DNA from: Pedobacter psychrotolerans
Lineage (GTDB): Bacteria; Bacteroidota; Bacteroidia; Sphingobacteriales; Sphingobacteriaceae
Reading direction: 5' to 3'
NCBI RefSeq assembly: GCF_004340665.1
Contig: NZ_SLWO01000013.1
Span: forward strand, 1 to 47,868
Length of the DNA stretch: 47,868 nucleotides
Part shown: positions 26,883 through 35,244 of the stretch, one piece after another
Numbering within the stretch: position 1 is the first letter of the stretch
How the letters are laid out: each line of letters starts with the position of its first letter
Position numbers and translations under genes: made by a program
The notes under the pieces: model-generated
The model's input: the letters and a program-made list of their open reading frames with translations, nothing else
The model's database searches: none
What the model was told of the DNA's origin: nothing

Positions 26883-26890
26883 CAAATTTA
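26883..26890 (-). promoter_or_regulatory. candidate -7 element for the POT-zincin operon
   Basis: The minus strand reads TAAATTTG, an exact TAnnTTTG match, with a predicted start near 26876 and a leader of about 120 bases. It faces the plus-strand -7 element across the TTTGATCAAA palindrome, so RNA polymerase could not occupy both promoters at once. Confidence 0.42.
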
Positions 26891-26913
26891 TGACCCACTA
26901 GAAAATAAAGCAA

Positions 26914-28311
26914 ATGTTCCAAACAAGTGTTTATGTAGAAAGAAGAGCAGCATTGGCTCAAAGATTAAAATCTGGCTTACTTCTTTTTTTTGGCAATGAA
27001 GAAAGTCCGATGAATTATGCAGATAATGCATATAGCTTTAGGCAAGACAGCACATTTTTATACTATTTCGGAATTGCACATCCAGGTTTAGTAGCCATTA
27101 TCGATATAGATGAAAACCAGGAAATGATCTTTGGAAATGAAATGAGCATTGATGATATCGTGTGGATGGGCAGGCAACAAACTATTCAGGAAAAAGCAAA
27201 TTTAGCGGGTATCTCAAAGGTGTTGCCATTTGGTGAACTTTCTGAATATATTAAAAAGGCTACAACTGTAAAAAGAGCCATTCACTTCTTGCCACCTTAC
27301 CGGGCAGAAAATAAAATCAAGCTGGCAGATTTATTAAACCTTGATGTAAATCATTTAAAGCCATCAGCATCTGTACCCTTTATTAAAGCAGTTGCGGCAC
27401 AACGGGCAATTAAATCAGCTTTAGAAATTAATGAAATAGAACAAGCTGTTAATCACAGTATAGATATGCATTTGCTGGCCATGCGTAAAACCAAGCCAGG
27501 AATGAAAGAAGAAGAGATTGCCGCATTCATTCATGGTGAGGCGCTGCGGACTGGTGGCAATATTGCCTATCCGATCATTTTAACCGTTCATGGCGAAATT
27601 CTGCACAATCATTTTCATGGAAATGTAATGCAAGATGGGCAAATGGTGTTAAATGATTCGGGGATGGAAACCGCAATGGGTTATTGTGGCGATTTAACCA
27701 GAACCTTTCCGGTAGGTAAAAAATTTGATAGTAGACAACGGGAGGTGTATTCTATTGTTCAATCTGCGTTACAAAGTGCCGAGGCCGTATCAAAACCAAA
27801 TGTAAAATATATTGATGTTCATGATGCAGCCTGTAAAGGTTTGGCCGAAGGCATGAAAGCAATGGGATTAATGAAGGGCGATATGGATGAAGCCGTGGCT
27901 GCAGGTGCACATGCCTTATTTTTTCAGTGTGGTACCGGCCATATGATGGGGCTTGATGTTCATGATATGGAAGATTTAGGTGAAGAATATGTAGGTTATG
28001 ATGATGCTTTAAAGAAAGAAAAAGAATTGTTTGGACTTAAATCTTTAAGGTTAGGACGTGCTTTGGAGCCTGGTTATGTATTTACCATCGAGCCTGGAAT
28101 TTATATGATTCCTGAACTGATTGATTTATGGAAGGCTGAGCGGAAATTCGAATCCTTTATTAATTATGACGCAGTAGAAAAGTTTAAGGATTTTAGTGGA
28201 ATCCGTTTAGAGAATAATTATGCTATGACCAATGAAGGCCTCCAACTATTAGGAAAACCTTTGGCGATAGACATTAGCGAAGTGGAAGAAATTAGAAACA
28301 ATGCTTATTAA
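26914..28311 (+). CDS. Xaa-Pro aminopeptidase / M24B peptidase (two-domain)
   Basis: A cytoplasmic metallopeptidase of 465 residues that removes N-terminal residues preceding proline (or hydroxyproline). An N-terminal AMP_N domain is followed by a pita-bread M24 domain. The dinuclear metal ligands are visible: Asp248 in LNDSG, Asp260 in CGDLTRTFP, His343 in GTGHMMGLDVHD, Glu393 in FTIEPG and Glu433 in RLENN. The first two Asp ligands are one residue further apart than in E. coli PepP. Its TAA stop overlaps the next ATG (TAATG), so it is translationally coupled to a second aminopeptidase P. A prolidase-like dipeptidase activity is an alternative. Confidence 0.92.
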   Translation: MFQTSVYVERRAALAQRLKSGLLLFFGNEESPMNYADNAYSFRQDSTFLYYFGIAHPGLVAIIDIDENQEMIFGNEMSIDDIVWMGRQQTIQEKANLAGISKVLPFGELSEYIKKATTVKRAIHFLPPYRAENKIKLADLLNLDVNHLKPSASVPFIKAVAAQRAIKSALEINEIEQAVNHSIDMHLLAMRKTKPGMKEEEIAAFIHGEALRTGGNIAYPIILTVHGEILHNHFHGNVMQDGQMVLNDSGMETAMGYCGDLTRTFPVGKKFDSRQREVYSIVQSALQSAEAVSKPNVKYIDVHDAACKGLAEGMKAMGLMKGDMDEAVAAGAHALFFQCGTGHMMGLDVHDMEDLGEEYVGYDDALKKEKELFGLKSLRLGRALEPGYVFTIEPGIYMIPELIDLWKAERKFESFINYDAVEKFKDFSGIRLENNYAMTNEGLQLLGKPLAIDISEVEEIRNNAY

Positions 28312-30089
28312 TGGATATGACCCATCAGGATATATTAAATGCCATCCGGATAAAAATGAAGGAAGCAGGAGTAGATGCGTACATCATTCCTTCTTCTGAT
28401 CCACACATGAGTGAATACGTTCCCGATCGCTATAAATGCATACAGTTTGCTTCGGGCTTCAGCGGTTCTGCCGGAACATTGGTGATTACCCAAGACTTTG
28501 CGGGGCTTTGGGCTGATTTCCGTTATTTTGAACAAGCCGCACAGCAACTTGCAGGGAGCGGATATGAATTGGTCAAGTTAAAGGTTCAGCATACACCTGA
28601 ATATATTGCCTGGTTGGGTGAAATGTTAGCTGAAGGATCGGTAGTGGCATTTGATTATCAACTGATGTCGATGGTTTTAGGCGAAGAAATTAAAATTGCC
28701 CTGGCTACTCATCACATTGATATTCGGCATTTAGATTTAATGGATGAAATTTGGGAGAACCGACCTGCGTTGCCAACTGATCCTGCCGTTTTATTGCCTG
28801 AAAAAGATTGCGGGGAAACCTTCAAAAGCAAGCTTTCAGCACTTCGGGTAGCGTTAAAAGAACATCAGGCTGGCGTTCATGTGATCTCTAGTTTGGATGA
28901 TTTGGCTTGGCTTTTCAATATCAGGGGAAATGATGTAAGTTATAATCCGGTGGTACTTTGTTATGCATTAATCACTACAAATGAAGTTACCTTATACCTT
29001 AATCATCAAAAATTAGCTGCTGCTGATGTGAGTTTATTAGCAGAAAGGGGCGTGAAGCTGAAGGGCTATCACGAAATCAGTTCTGATATTCAACAACTGG
29101 AAGATTGTACGATTTTGCTGGATGGAAAACGAACCTCCTATCAGTTTTTAACGCAGCTTTCCTCAACAGTGGGCGTGATTAGGGAAACTAATCCTGTGGT
29201 GCTGTTAAAGTCTATCAAAAACGCAGTAGAAATTGAAAATATCCGTGCGGCGATGATAAGTGATGGTGTGGCGCTCACCCGTTTTTTTAAATGGCTGGAA
29301 GAAAATATTGGAAAAATAAAGATTACAGAATGGTCTGCATCGCAGAAGGTGAAAGAATTTCGTGAACTCGGTAAAACTTTTGCGGGCATCAGCTTCGCTT
29401 CCATTGCAGGTTATGGGCCAAATGCCGCACTGCCACATTATGCGCCTGATGAAATCAACCCGCTCGAGTTGCTTCCTCAAGGACTTTTCCTGTTAGATTC
29501 TGGTGGGCATTATTTCTACGGCACAACTGATATTACCAGAACGGTTCCATTAGGTGAAACCACCGAGGAGGAAAAAATGGATTATACCTTGGTGCTTTCT
29601 GCTATGATTTTTGGATCTGCGGCTAAATTTCCTAAAGGTACCCGCGGGTATCAAATTGATGGAATTTGCCGTCAGCAACTTTGGCAGCAAGGCATTAATT
29701 ATGGCCATGGTACAGGTCATGGCGTGGGCTATTACCTAAATGTTCATGAAGGTCCGCAAAATATTGGCCCGTCAAATGCTGCGGTATCAATAGATCCAGG
29801 GATGTTGACTTCCATAGAACCTGGGATTTACCGACCGGGTAAGCATGGTGTGCGGATTGAAAACCTCGTGCTTACCGTTACCGGAGAAACGACTCGTTTT
29901 GGTGAATTTCTTCAGTTTGAAACAGTAACAATGGCTTACATAGATACTTCGATCATCCAGGCAGAATGGCTGCTTCCCGAGCAAATTAACTGGCTGAATA
30001 CCTATAATCAAATGGTTTATGACCAATTGAAGCCAGCATTAACTGAAGAAGAAGCCTTGTGGCTGGCAGAAAAATGTAAGGCAATTTAA
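28311..30089 (+). CDS. aminopeptidase P, three-domain (XPNPEP1-like) M24B peptidase
   Basis: A second Xaa-Pro aminopeptidase, 592 residues, of the longer three-domain type found in eukaryotes and many bacteria. Two creatinase-like N-terminal domains (about residues 1-310) precede the M24 domain. The metal site reads Asp in LLDSGGHY, Asp in GTTDITRTVP, His in GHGTGHGVGYY, and Glu in TSIEPGIY and VRIENLV. It starts at the base where the preceding gene ends; a second ATG two codons later is possible. A tandem pair of different aminopeptidase P forms suggests complementary chain-length or residue preference for proline-rich peptides such as collagen fragments. That last point is inference. Confidence 0.93.
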   Translation: MDMTHQDILNAIRIKMKEAGVDAYIIPSSDPHMSEYVPDRYKCIQFASGFSGSAGTLVITQDFAGLWADFRYFEQAAQQLAGSGYELVKLKVQHTPEYIAWLGEMLAEGSVVAFDYQLMSMVLGEEIKIALATHHIDIRHLDLMDEIWENRPALPTDPAVLLPEKDCGETFKSKLSALRVALKEHQAGVHVISSLDDLAWLFNIRGNDVSYNPVVLCYALITTNEVTLYLNHQKLAAADVSLLAERGVKLKGYHEISSDIQQLEDCTILLDGKRTSYQFLTQLSSTVGVIRETNPVVLLKSIKNAVEIENIRAAMISDGVALTRFFKWLEENIGKIKITEWSASQKVKEFRELGKTFAGISFASIAGYGPNAALPHYAPDEINPLELLPQGLFLLDSGGHYFYGTTDITRTVPLGETTEEEKMDYTLVLSAMIFGSAAKFPKGTRGYQIDGICRQQLWQQGINYGHGTGHGVGYYLNVHEGPQNIGPSNAAVSIDPGMLTSIEPGIYRPGKHGVRIENLVLTVTGETTRFGEFLQFETVTMAYIDTSIIQAEWLLPEQINWLNTYNQMVYDQLKPALTEEEALWLAEKCKAI

Positions 30090-30114
30090 TTATATATTAA
30101 TTTTTCTTGTTTAT

Positions 30115-31101
30115 TTATGGCTTTATTTCATTAGGCATTGCCGCACCAGTAGCAAAGGCATCTGCATTGGCGAAAGTAATCTCAGCAATTTGTTGCATCG
30201 CTTCACGTGTAAAAAATCCCTGATGAGAAGTGATCAAAACATTTGGGAACGACATTAAGCGGGTGATCTGGTCATCCTGAATAACTTCGTTAGAAAGGTC
30301 ATGAAAGAACAAGGCTGATTCCTGTTCATATACATCGAGTCCTAAATAACCAAGCTGGCCAGATTTTAGTGCTTTAATAATATCTGAAGTATTTATAAGC
30401 CCACCTCTGCTGGTGTTAATAAGCATAGCGCCTTTTTTGAAAAATTTTAAAGTCTGCTCATTAATCATATGGAAGGATTGATCTGATAGTGGGCAATGCA
30501 AAGAAATAATTTCGGCATCACATAGGGTATCTTTCAGATTCGCATAAACTAATCCTTCTGAAATTAAATTTTCGTCTGGATAAGGATCAAATGCAACAAC
30601 CTTACAGCCAAATCCTTTTAGAATCTTATACAAGGCCTTTCCGATATTTCCAGTACCAATTAGTGCAACCTTACAACCGTTTAAATTAAAGCCCATTAAA
30701 GATTCCAATGAGAAATTACCATCTCTGATTCTGTTGTAGGCTTTATTGGTTTTGCGGTTTAAAGTGAGCATCATAGCCATGGTATGTTCTGCCACTGCTT
30801 CAGGAGAATAAGCGGGTACCCTTAAAATTTTGATCCCTAATTCTTCTGCAGCCTCAAGATCAATATTGTTAAACCCTGCGCAACGTAAAAGGATCAGTTT
30901 TACACCATTATCTTTTAGTTTTTCTAAAACCTCGTAGTCTGCCCTGTCATTTACAAATAAGCATACTGCATCGAAATCCTTTGTTAATACTACACTCAAT
31001 AAACTAAGCGATTGTTCATAAAAAACAACTTTATGGCCGGTGTTAAATTTCTCTAAAAATTCCTGATCATAGGAACAGGTACTAAAAACAGCAATTTTCA
31101 T
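30115..31101 (-). CDS. ldhA: D-2-hydroxyacid dehydrogenase, D-lactate dehydrogenase type
   Basis: An NAD-dependent D-lactate dehydrogenase-like enzyme of 328 residues. The start at 31101 gives the normal family N-terminus MKIAVFSTCSYD; upstream in-frame ATGs at 31107 and 31131 would add an atypical tail. The Rossmann motif is GTGNIGKAL. The catalytic set is Arg in NTSRGGLINT, Glu in the VYEQESALFF region and His in ITSHQGFFT. The substrate-loop sequence LRCAGFNNIDL fits LdhA. It converges with the aminopeptidase pair across 25 bases. It would recycle NADH by reducing pyruvate under low oxygen, which fits the stress island beginning at 31.6 kb; that link is inference. Confidence 0.9.
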   Translation of the reverse strand: MKIAVFSTCSYDQEFLEKFNTGHKVVFYEQSLSLLSVVLTKDFDAVCLFVNDRADYEVLEKLKDNGVKLILLRCAGFNNIDLEAAEELGIKILRVPAYSPEAVAEHTMAMMLTLNRKTNKAYNRIRDGNFSLESLMGFNLNGCKVALIGTGNIGKALYKILKGFGCKVVAFDPYPDENLISEGLVYANLKDTLCDAEIISLHCPLSDQSFHMINEQTLKFFKKGAMLINTSRGGLINTSDIIKALKSGQLGYLGLDVYEQESALFFHDLSNEVIQDDQITRLMSFPNVLITSHQGFFTREAMQQIAEITFANADAFATGAAMPNEIKP

Positions 31102-31285
31102 ATTCATAAGGATTTGAGGTAAGGTAGGCATAATAAGTTTTCCAATGGCTTTTATCTTAAATGCTATTTGCAGATTTACCTATCGGTTGGTGAAACACCT
31201 CAGTGTTCGGAAGATTAATTAGTAGTCTGTATTACACAACTATGAGGGGAAGTGGGTGGTTAAGTTATGGGGTTCCGATAAAATT

Positions 31286-31603
31286 GACGAAGTTTTACCA
31301 TCCTCCTGGCCTTTGAAACTTCGTAACTTAATTTTTTATTGCCCTTTCCCTTTCAGGGGAAAGGTGCCGATAGGCGGATAGGGGTTATTTACTCAAAGGT
31401 CGTCCTCTACTTTGTTTAAACAATCAGGATTTATTGATAAACGTAATTTACTAAGTTCAAAGATTCCTCCACTGCGGTCGGAATGACGGAATTTTTCGAA
31501 GCGAAGGTTATTCAACCACCCCGCCTTTCAGGCACCCCTCCTTAAAAAAAGGAGGGGAGTAGCGACCGCCATAACTATCGGTCGGTGTCTCACCGACCGA
31601 AAT
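31286..31603 (-). repeat. composite interspersed repeat (C-B-D-A plus hairpin), inverted copy
   Basis: Type C lies at 31286-31330, type B at 31343-31384, type D (GATTCCTCC...GGAATGAC) at 31462-31487 and type A at 31514-31557. After type A comes a 10-bp hairpin, TCGGTCGGTG-TCT-CACCGACCGA (31578-31600). The segment from type A through the hairpin is nearly identical to 47763-47850. All of types A, B and C are inverted relative to the cluster at 23960-24287. Confidence 0.8.
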
Positions 31604-31647
31604 TAAATAACCAACTTTTGTTGCAGTAATTTTCGTCATAATTACTC

Positions 31648-31661
31648 CTGATCAGGATCAT
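31648..31661. promoter_or_regulatory. FNR/FixK-like box before the first Usp gene
   Basis: cTGATcaggATCAt has a perfect TGAT-N4-ATCA inverted core, matching the TTGAT-N4-ATCAA consensus except at the two outer bases. It is the nearest plausible operator upstream of the Usp gene at 31851. A one-mismatch -7 sequence, CAATTTTG, lies at 31679-31686. Confidence 0.4.
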
Positions 31662-31850
31662 AAAAGTAGGATATTGTCAATTTTGTCTGATTTTCAGCAT
31701 AATGATTAGCATATCCATGCTGGAAGCCTATTTAATGAGAAATTTTTTTCAGATATTCTGGTGATCAAGTTCCATATCATATTTTGCATTGATGGTGCTC
31801 ATGGTACATTAACTTGAGATTGGTAAACTTTGCTATATATAATTGAAAAG

Positions 31851-32723
31851 ATGAAAACAATACTTATAGCAACCGATTTCTCAGCAGTCTCCAACCAGGC
31901 TGCAGACTATGCTTGCCAGTTTGCTGCTCAATTGGGGGCTGACATAAAGCTCATTCATGCCTTATCCGTAGATGCGGATTCTCCATTACAGGTCATCTGG
32001 CCAGTAGAAGATGAACAGACTACAATCAGGCGAAATGATGTTCTTTTAAACAAAGTTTCTGAAAAGCTACATACAGACCTCCTCGAATCTTGCAAAGGTG
32101 AAGGGTACATACCCAAAATTACGGTCAGATCTGCACTTGGACCTGTAGGTGACGTACTAAGGGAAACTGTTCAGTCGGATAATATAGGAATGGTTATTCT
32201 CGGGCTTTCTGGTAATGGAGATATGAAACGCTTAATAAAGGGCAGTTGCAGCAGAGATAGTATCGATTTTGCAGAATACCCACTCATGCTTATCCCAAAA
32301 GGTACGGATTTTGTTCCAATAAAAAAGATAGCCTTTGCAACAGATTTGAATATCAGCGATATGGAAACCATTCAATTGTTAGCTTTATTTGCGGGTAAGC
32401 TTAATGCAGAACTCTTAATTGTTCATGTAATTATAAATCGTGAAGATAAATTGTTGCCTCAACGGATTGATTCATTTATGAGTGAACTTAAATCTAAGGT
32501 TACTTATAATAAGATGTACTATGAAAATGTTTATCAAGCTAAAATAGAAGATGGATTAAACTGGTTGAGCAATCATGGAGGTACAGATATGCTGGCCGTT
32601 ATCCACCGGAAGCATAAGTTGGGGGCAGATGTTTTACATAACAGCCATTCGCAAAAAATGGCCAGGCATACTCATCTCCCCTTAATGGTTATCCCGGAAG
32701 GCTATAAAGGAATGCTGTTTTAA
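31851..32723 (+). CDS. universal stress protein, tandem Usp domains (1)
   Basis: A cytoplasmic tandem universal stress protein of 290 residues. The start at 31851 gives the standard N-terminus MKTILIATDFS; a TTG seven codons upstream is rejected. The first Usp domain (about residues 1-145) contains the full ATP-binding motif G-x2-G-x9-G-S as GLSG...IKGS (near residues 117-131), so nucleotide binding is likely. The second domain (about 150-285) has HRKH in place of the glycines and probably does not bind ATP in the same way. It is the first of three Usp genes within 6 kb around a FixL-like kinase and FNR-like regulator. An FNR-like box lies about 190 bases upstream. Dormancy or low-oxygen survival is a typical role of such proteins. 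Confidence 0.9.
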   Translation: MKTILIATDFSAVSNQAADYACQFAAQLGADIKLIHALSVDADSPLQVIWPVEDEQTTIRRNDVLLNKVSEKLHTDLLESCKGEGYIPKITVRSALGPVGDVLRETVQSDNIGMVILGLSGNGDMKRLIKGSCSRDSIDFAEYPLMLIPKGTDFVPIKKIAFATDLNISDMETIQLLALFAGKLNAELLIVHVIINREDKLLPQRIDSFMSELKSKVTYNKMYYENVYQAKIEDGLNWLSNHGGTDMLAVIHRKHKLGADVLHNSHSQKMARHTHLPLMVIPEGYKGMLF

Positions 32724-32794
32724 TACAATAATAAGCCAGTAAAAAAATCATAATATAAATTGCTATAGGGAATAGTATTTGAGAGTTATAGCCA

Positions 32795-33847
32795 TTAATT
32801 TTTCATTTTAGCAAGCCCTTCATGGTTAAGTACTGTAATTTTTGTGCCGTTTCTATCAATGAGCAGTTCATCTTTAAAATCAGATAAAGTGCGGCTTACC
32901 GTTTCTGTGGCCATACATGCCATTGCAGCAAGGTCTTCTCTGGAGATATTTATTAAATTGTCATCTACTTTTCTTTGTCCGTAAAGGCGGAGCAGTGTGC
33001 CAGCCATTTTCTTTCTTACTGAATGATAGGCTAATTCCAAGAGCTGCTCTTCCTTTGCTCTATTATCTCTTGAAAGTAAATGAATAAACTTTCTCGCCAC
33101 CTCCGGATATAAATTTAGTATGGTTTCCATTTGATCTAATGGAATGAGGCACACCCTACTATCTTCCAGGGCTGTTGCCGTATCAGCATAACAACTGTCA
33201 CTTAACACTGCATTAATTCCTAAATAGTCACCCTGACCATAAATCCCGGTCATTAGTTCCCTGCCATCCTCTGCCAGTTTTATCGTCTTAACCCTTCCTT
33301 GCGTAATCAGATACAGCCCTTTTCCATGGTCACCTTCATAATAGATCACCTGGTTCTTTTTAAAATCCCGGCTTTTTTTTTCTTCAATAATCTTATTAAA
33401 TTCAGCAAGACCATCTGTTTTCTCAACCAACACTTTAAACTCTTCAGTTTTGTTTTGGTGAGAAAGATCATTTGCGGCCTTTTTTCTTAAACGGATATCA
33501 ATGGCATTTAATAACTCCATATCATCAAAAGGCTTGATCAAATAATCATCGGCCCCCAGTTCCATACCTTTTCGAAGGTCTGCATGCTCGGCCTTTGCAG
33601 TAAGAAAAATAAAAGGGATTCCTGTTGTTTGCTCATGCCTGTTGAGCATATATAAAACCCCATAGCCATCAAGTTCTGGCATCATGATATCACAAAGTAT
33701 GATGTCTGGAACATGTTTTATAGCCAAATCAACGCCTAGTTTTCCATTCTGTGCCTGGTATACCGTATAACGGGCCATTTCAAGGATTTCAACCAGGTTT
33801 GCACGGATATCATCATGATCTTCAATGATCAATACTTTTTTACTCAT
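32795..33847 (-). CDS. response regulator: CheY receiver fused to a Crp/FNR-type (FixK-like) effector
   Basis: A 350-residue hybrid regulator. Residues 3-120 form a receiver with acidic pocket Asp10-Asp12 region, phospho-acceptor Asp53 in ILCDIMMPE, Thr83 and Lys85. Residues about 150-255 form a cNMP-binding-like beta-roll, and 285-345 a Crp winged HTH. The recognition helix reads TETVSR (Glu315, Ser318, Arg319), the E-x2-S-R pattern by which FNR and FixK read TTGA half-sites. No N-terminal cysteine cluster like that of FNR is present, so it should not sense oxygen through an Fe-S cluster; the receiver replaces that input. It overlaps the kinase gene by 8 bases. It resembles a FixJ receiver fused directly onto FixK. 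Confidence 0.92.
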   Translation of the reverse strand: MSKKVLIIEDHDDIRANLVEILEMARYTVYQAQNGKLGVDLAIKHVPDIILCDIMMPELDGYGVLYMLNRHEQTTGIPFIFLTAKAEHADLRKGMELGADDYLIKPFDDMELLNAIDIRLRKKAANDLSHQNKTEEFKVLVEKTDGLAEFNKIIEEKKSRDFKKNQVIYYEGDHGKGLYLITQGRVKTIKLAEDGRELMTGIYGQGDYLGINAVLSDSCYADTATALEDSRVCLIPLDQMETILNLYPEVARKFIHLLSRDNRAKEEQLLELAYHSVRKKMAGTLLRLYGQRKVDDNLINISREDLAAMACMATETVSRTLSDFKDELLIDRNGTKITVLNHEGLAKMKN

Positions 33848-35039
33848 GGTTATTTTTTTGTGGGAAGGTTAGTGTAAATAACGTTCCCCTGTTCACTCTG
33901 CTTTTGAAACTGACATGCCCATTCATCAGTCCGGTATATCTGGATAGTATGCTTAATCCCAATCCGTTACCAGATATGTTTCCGGTATTATGCGCTCTGA
34001 AAAAGGCCTCAAAAAGATGCTTATGATCACCTTCAGGAATACCTATCCCATCATCACATATTCTAATGGTACAATTATGGTCATTAATCTTGGTATAAAA
34101 CTGAATCTGACTATTATCTCCTGAATATTTAATGGCATTATCTATTAAGATGATAATACAATTTTTCAATAGGTTTTGATCGAGTGTGATCTTTTGGCTC
34201 GTACCCTGGTGTTTAAAGATGATCTTTTGCTTACCCCGTAAAACAACCTGCATCTCATCAGTAATTTCTTCTGCCATATCTGATAAGTTAAAATGGCTTA
34301 GCGTTGGCTTAACTTTTCCACTATCCAATTTTTCGAGAGATAAAAAGTCATTTAAAATAGCCGTAATATTAAGTACCGCATCCTTAATTTTGCCAACATG
34401 CTTTCCTATATTTTTTTGATCAAGCGATTCGGCATATCGATCAATCAGGGAGGCGGATAGTTGAACTAAACTCAATGGCGTCCTGAACTCATGAGAAGCA
34501 ATAGAGACAAATCTGCTTTTTAACTGGCCAAGTTCTTTTTCTTTGTTGAGTGACTGGTTCAAATCAACTTGAGTTTTTTGGAGTTCGTCCACACTCATCC
34601 TTAAAGAATGCGTTCGCTCTTCCACCTGTATTTCCAGTTGTGCCGCATAATCGTGTAGTTTCCCTTCTGCCTCTTTTTCTCTCGTCAGGTCATGAATAAA
34701 GCCAGCATAGATTATCCTACCAGAAAACCTGACTTCACTTACACCCAGACGAAACGGAAAGTGGCTTCCGTCTTTCTTCATGCCTGTCAGCTCTCTTCCA
34801 ATGCCAACAATATTTGCCTCGCCGGTTTGTTTATAATTAAAAAGATAACGGTCATGATAAGATCTATCAGGTTGAGGCATTAACACGGAGATATTTTGTC
34901 CAATAACCTCTTCTGGCGCATAGTCGAAAAGCCGGCAGGCAGATGGATTAATCGACTCTACTATACCGCTGTCATCAATAGTGATCAATCCGTCTATTGC
35001 GTTGTCAATAATTGCCTTAAGCAATACGGCATTTTCCAT
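33840..35039 (-). CDS. soluble PAS histidine kinase with FixL-like haem-pocket signature
   Basis: A cytoplasmic histidine kinase of 399 residues without membrane spans. The PAS domain (about residues 5-120) has the FixL pattern MPQPDRSYHDRY...IVGIGRELTG. His62 aligns with the haem-ligating His of FixL and Arg82, exactly 20 residues later, with the oxygen-sensitive Arg (His200 and Arg220 in Bradyrhizobium FixL). A coiled-coil linker (about 122-172) leads to the HisKA domain with phospho-acceptor His183 in ASHEFRTPLS. The ATPase domain has the N-box Asn301, DDGIGIP at 329-335 and GNGLGLS at 358-364. It is coupled by an 8-base overlap to the receiver-FixK fusion, its probable partner. Haem binding and oxygen sensing are strongly suggested but unproven. 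Confidence 0.9.
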   Translation of the reverse strand: MENAVLLKAIIDNAIDGLITIDDSGIVESINPSACRLFDYAPEEVIGQNISVLMPQPDRSYHDRYLFNYKQTGEANIVGIGRELTGMKKDGSHFPFRLGVSEVRFSGRIIYAGFIHDLTREKEAEGKLHDYAAQLEIQVEERTHSLRMSVDELQKTQVDLNQSLNKEKELGQLKSRFVSIASHEFRTPLSLVQLSASLIDRYAESLDQKNIGKHVGKIKDAVLNITAILNDFLSLEKLDSGKVKPTLSHFNLSDMAEEITDEMQVVLRGKQKIIFKHQGTSQKITLDQNLLKNCIIILIDNAIKYSGDNSQIQFYTKINDHNCTIRICDDGIGIPEGDHKHLFEAFFRAHNTGNISGNGLGLSILSRYTGLMNGHVSFKSRVNRGTLFTLTFPQKNNHE

Positions 35040-35175
35040 AATTTATTGATTAACAGTCAAATGTTTTGGCTGCTCTAGTAGAACCATCCCCGGAGGGGAT
35101 TGTTTGAATTTTATTCCTTCAAAGAATATTAGCCCTGCAATTCGTCATTCAAAATGTAAAAACGGTTTGCTCCTC

Positions 35176-35189
35176 ATGATGAGCATCAT
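35176..35189. promoter_or_regulatory. FNR/FixK-like box in the kinase-Usp divergent region
   Basis: ATGAT-GAGC-ATCAT is a perfect 5-4-5 inverted repeat with a TGAT-N4-ATCA core. Its centre lies about 62 bases before the start predicted from the -7 element at 35233-35240, a classical class-I activator distance. Being symmetric, it could also serve autoregulation of the kinase operon. Confidence 0.45.
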
Positions 35190-35232
35190 CAATTTAGGTA
35201 GGTGCAATCATTTCTACTGATGAATAGGGTGA

Positions 35233-35240
35233 TACTTTTG
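35233..35240 (+). promoter_or_regulatory. candidate -7 element upstream of the second Usp gene
   Basis: TACTTTTG matches TAnnTTTG exactly, with a predicted start near 35247 and a leader of about 175 bases to the Usp ATG at 35421. Confidence 0.45.
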
Positions 35241-35244
35241 TTTT

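Larger units (their letters stand above)
31102..31850. other. 750-base gene-free region with repeats and an FNR-like box
   Basis: No credible gene was found. A composite repeat occupies 31286-31603: type C, type B, a GATTCCTCC-type D element, then type A with an attached hairpin, all inverted relative to the 24-kb cluster. Beyond it, a TGAT-N4-ATCA inverted repeat (31648-31661) lies about 190 bases before the first universal stress gene. The last 100 bases contain TTGAG and TAAACTTTG sequences, which are close to, but not exact matches of, a Bacteroidota promoter. Confidence 0.65.

Noticed and set aside
26877..26886. TTTGATCAAA as an FNR/FixK box
   Set aside because: The half-sites abut without the 4-base spacer, so it does not fit TTGAT-N4-ATCAA; noted only as a palindrome.
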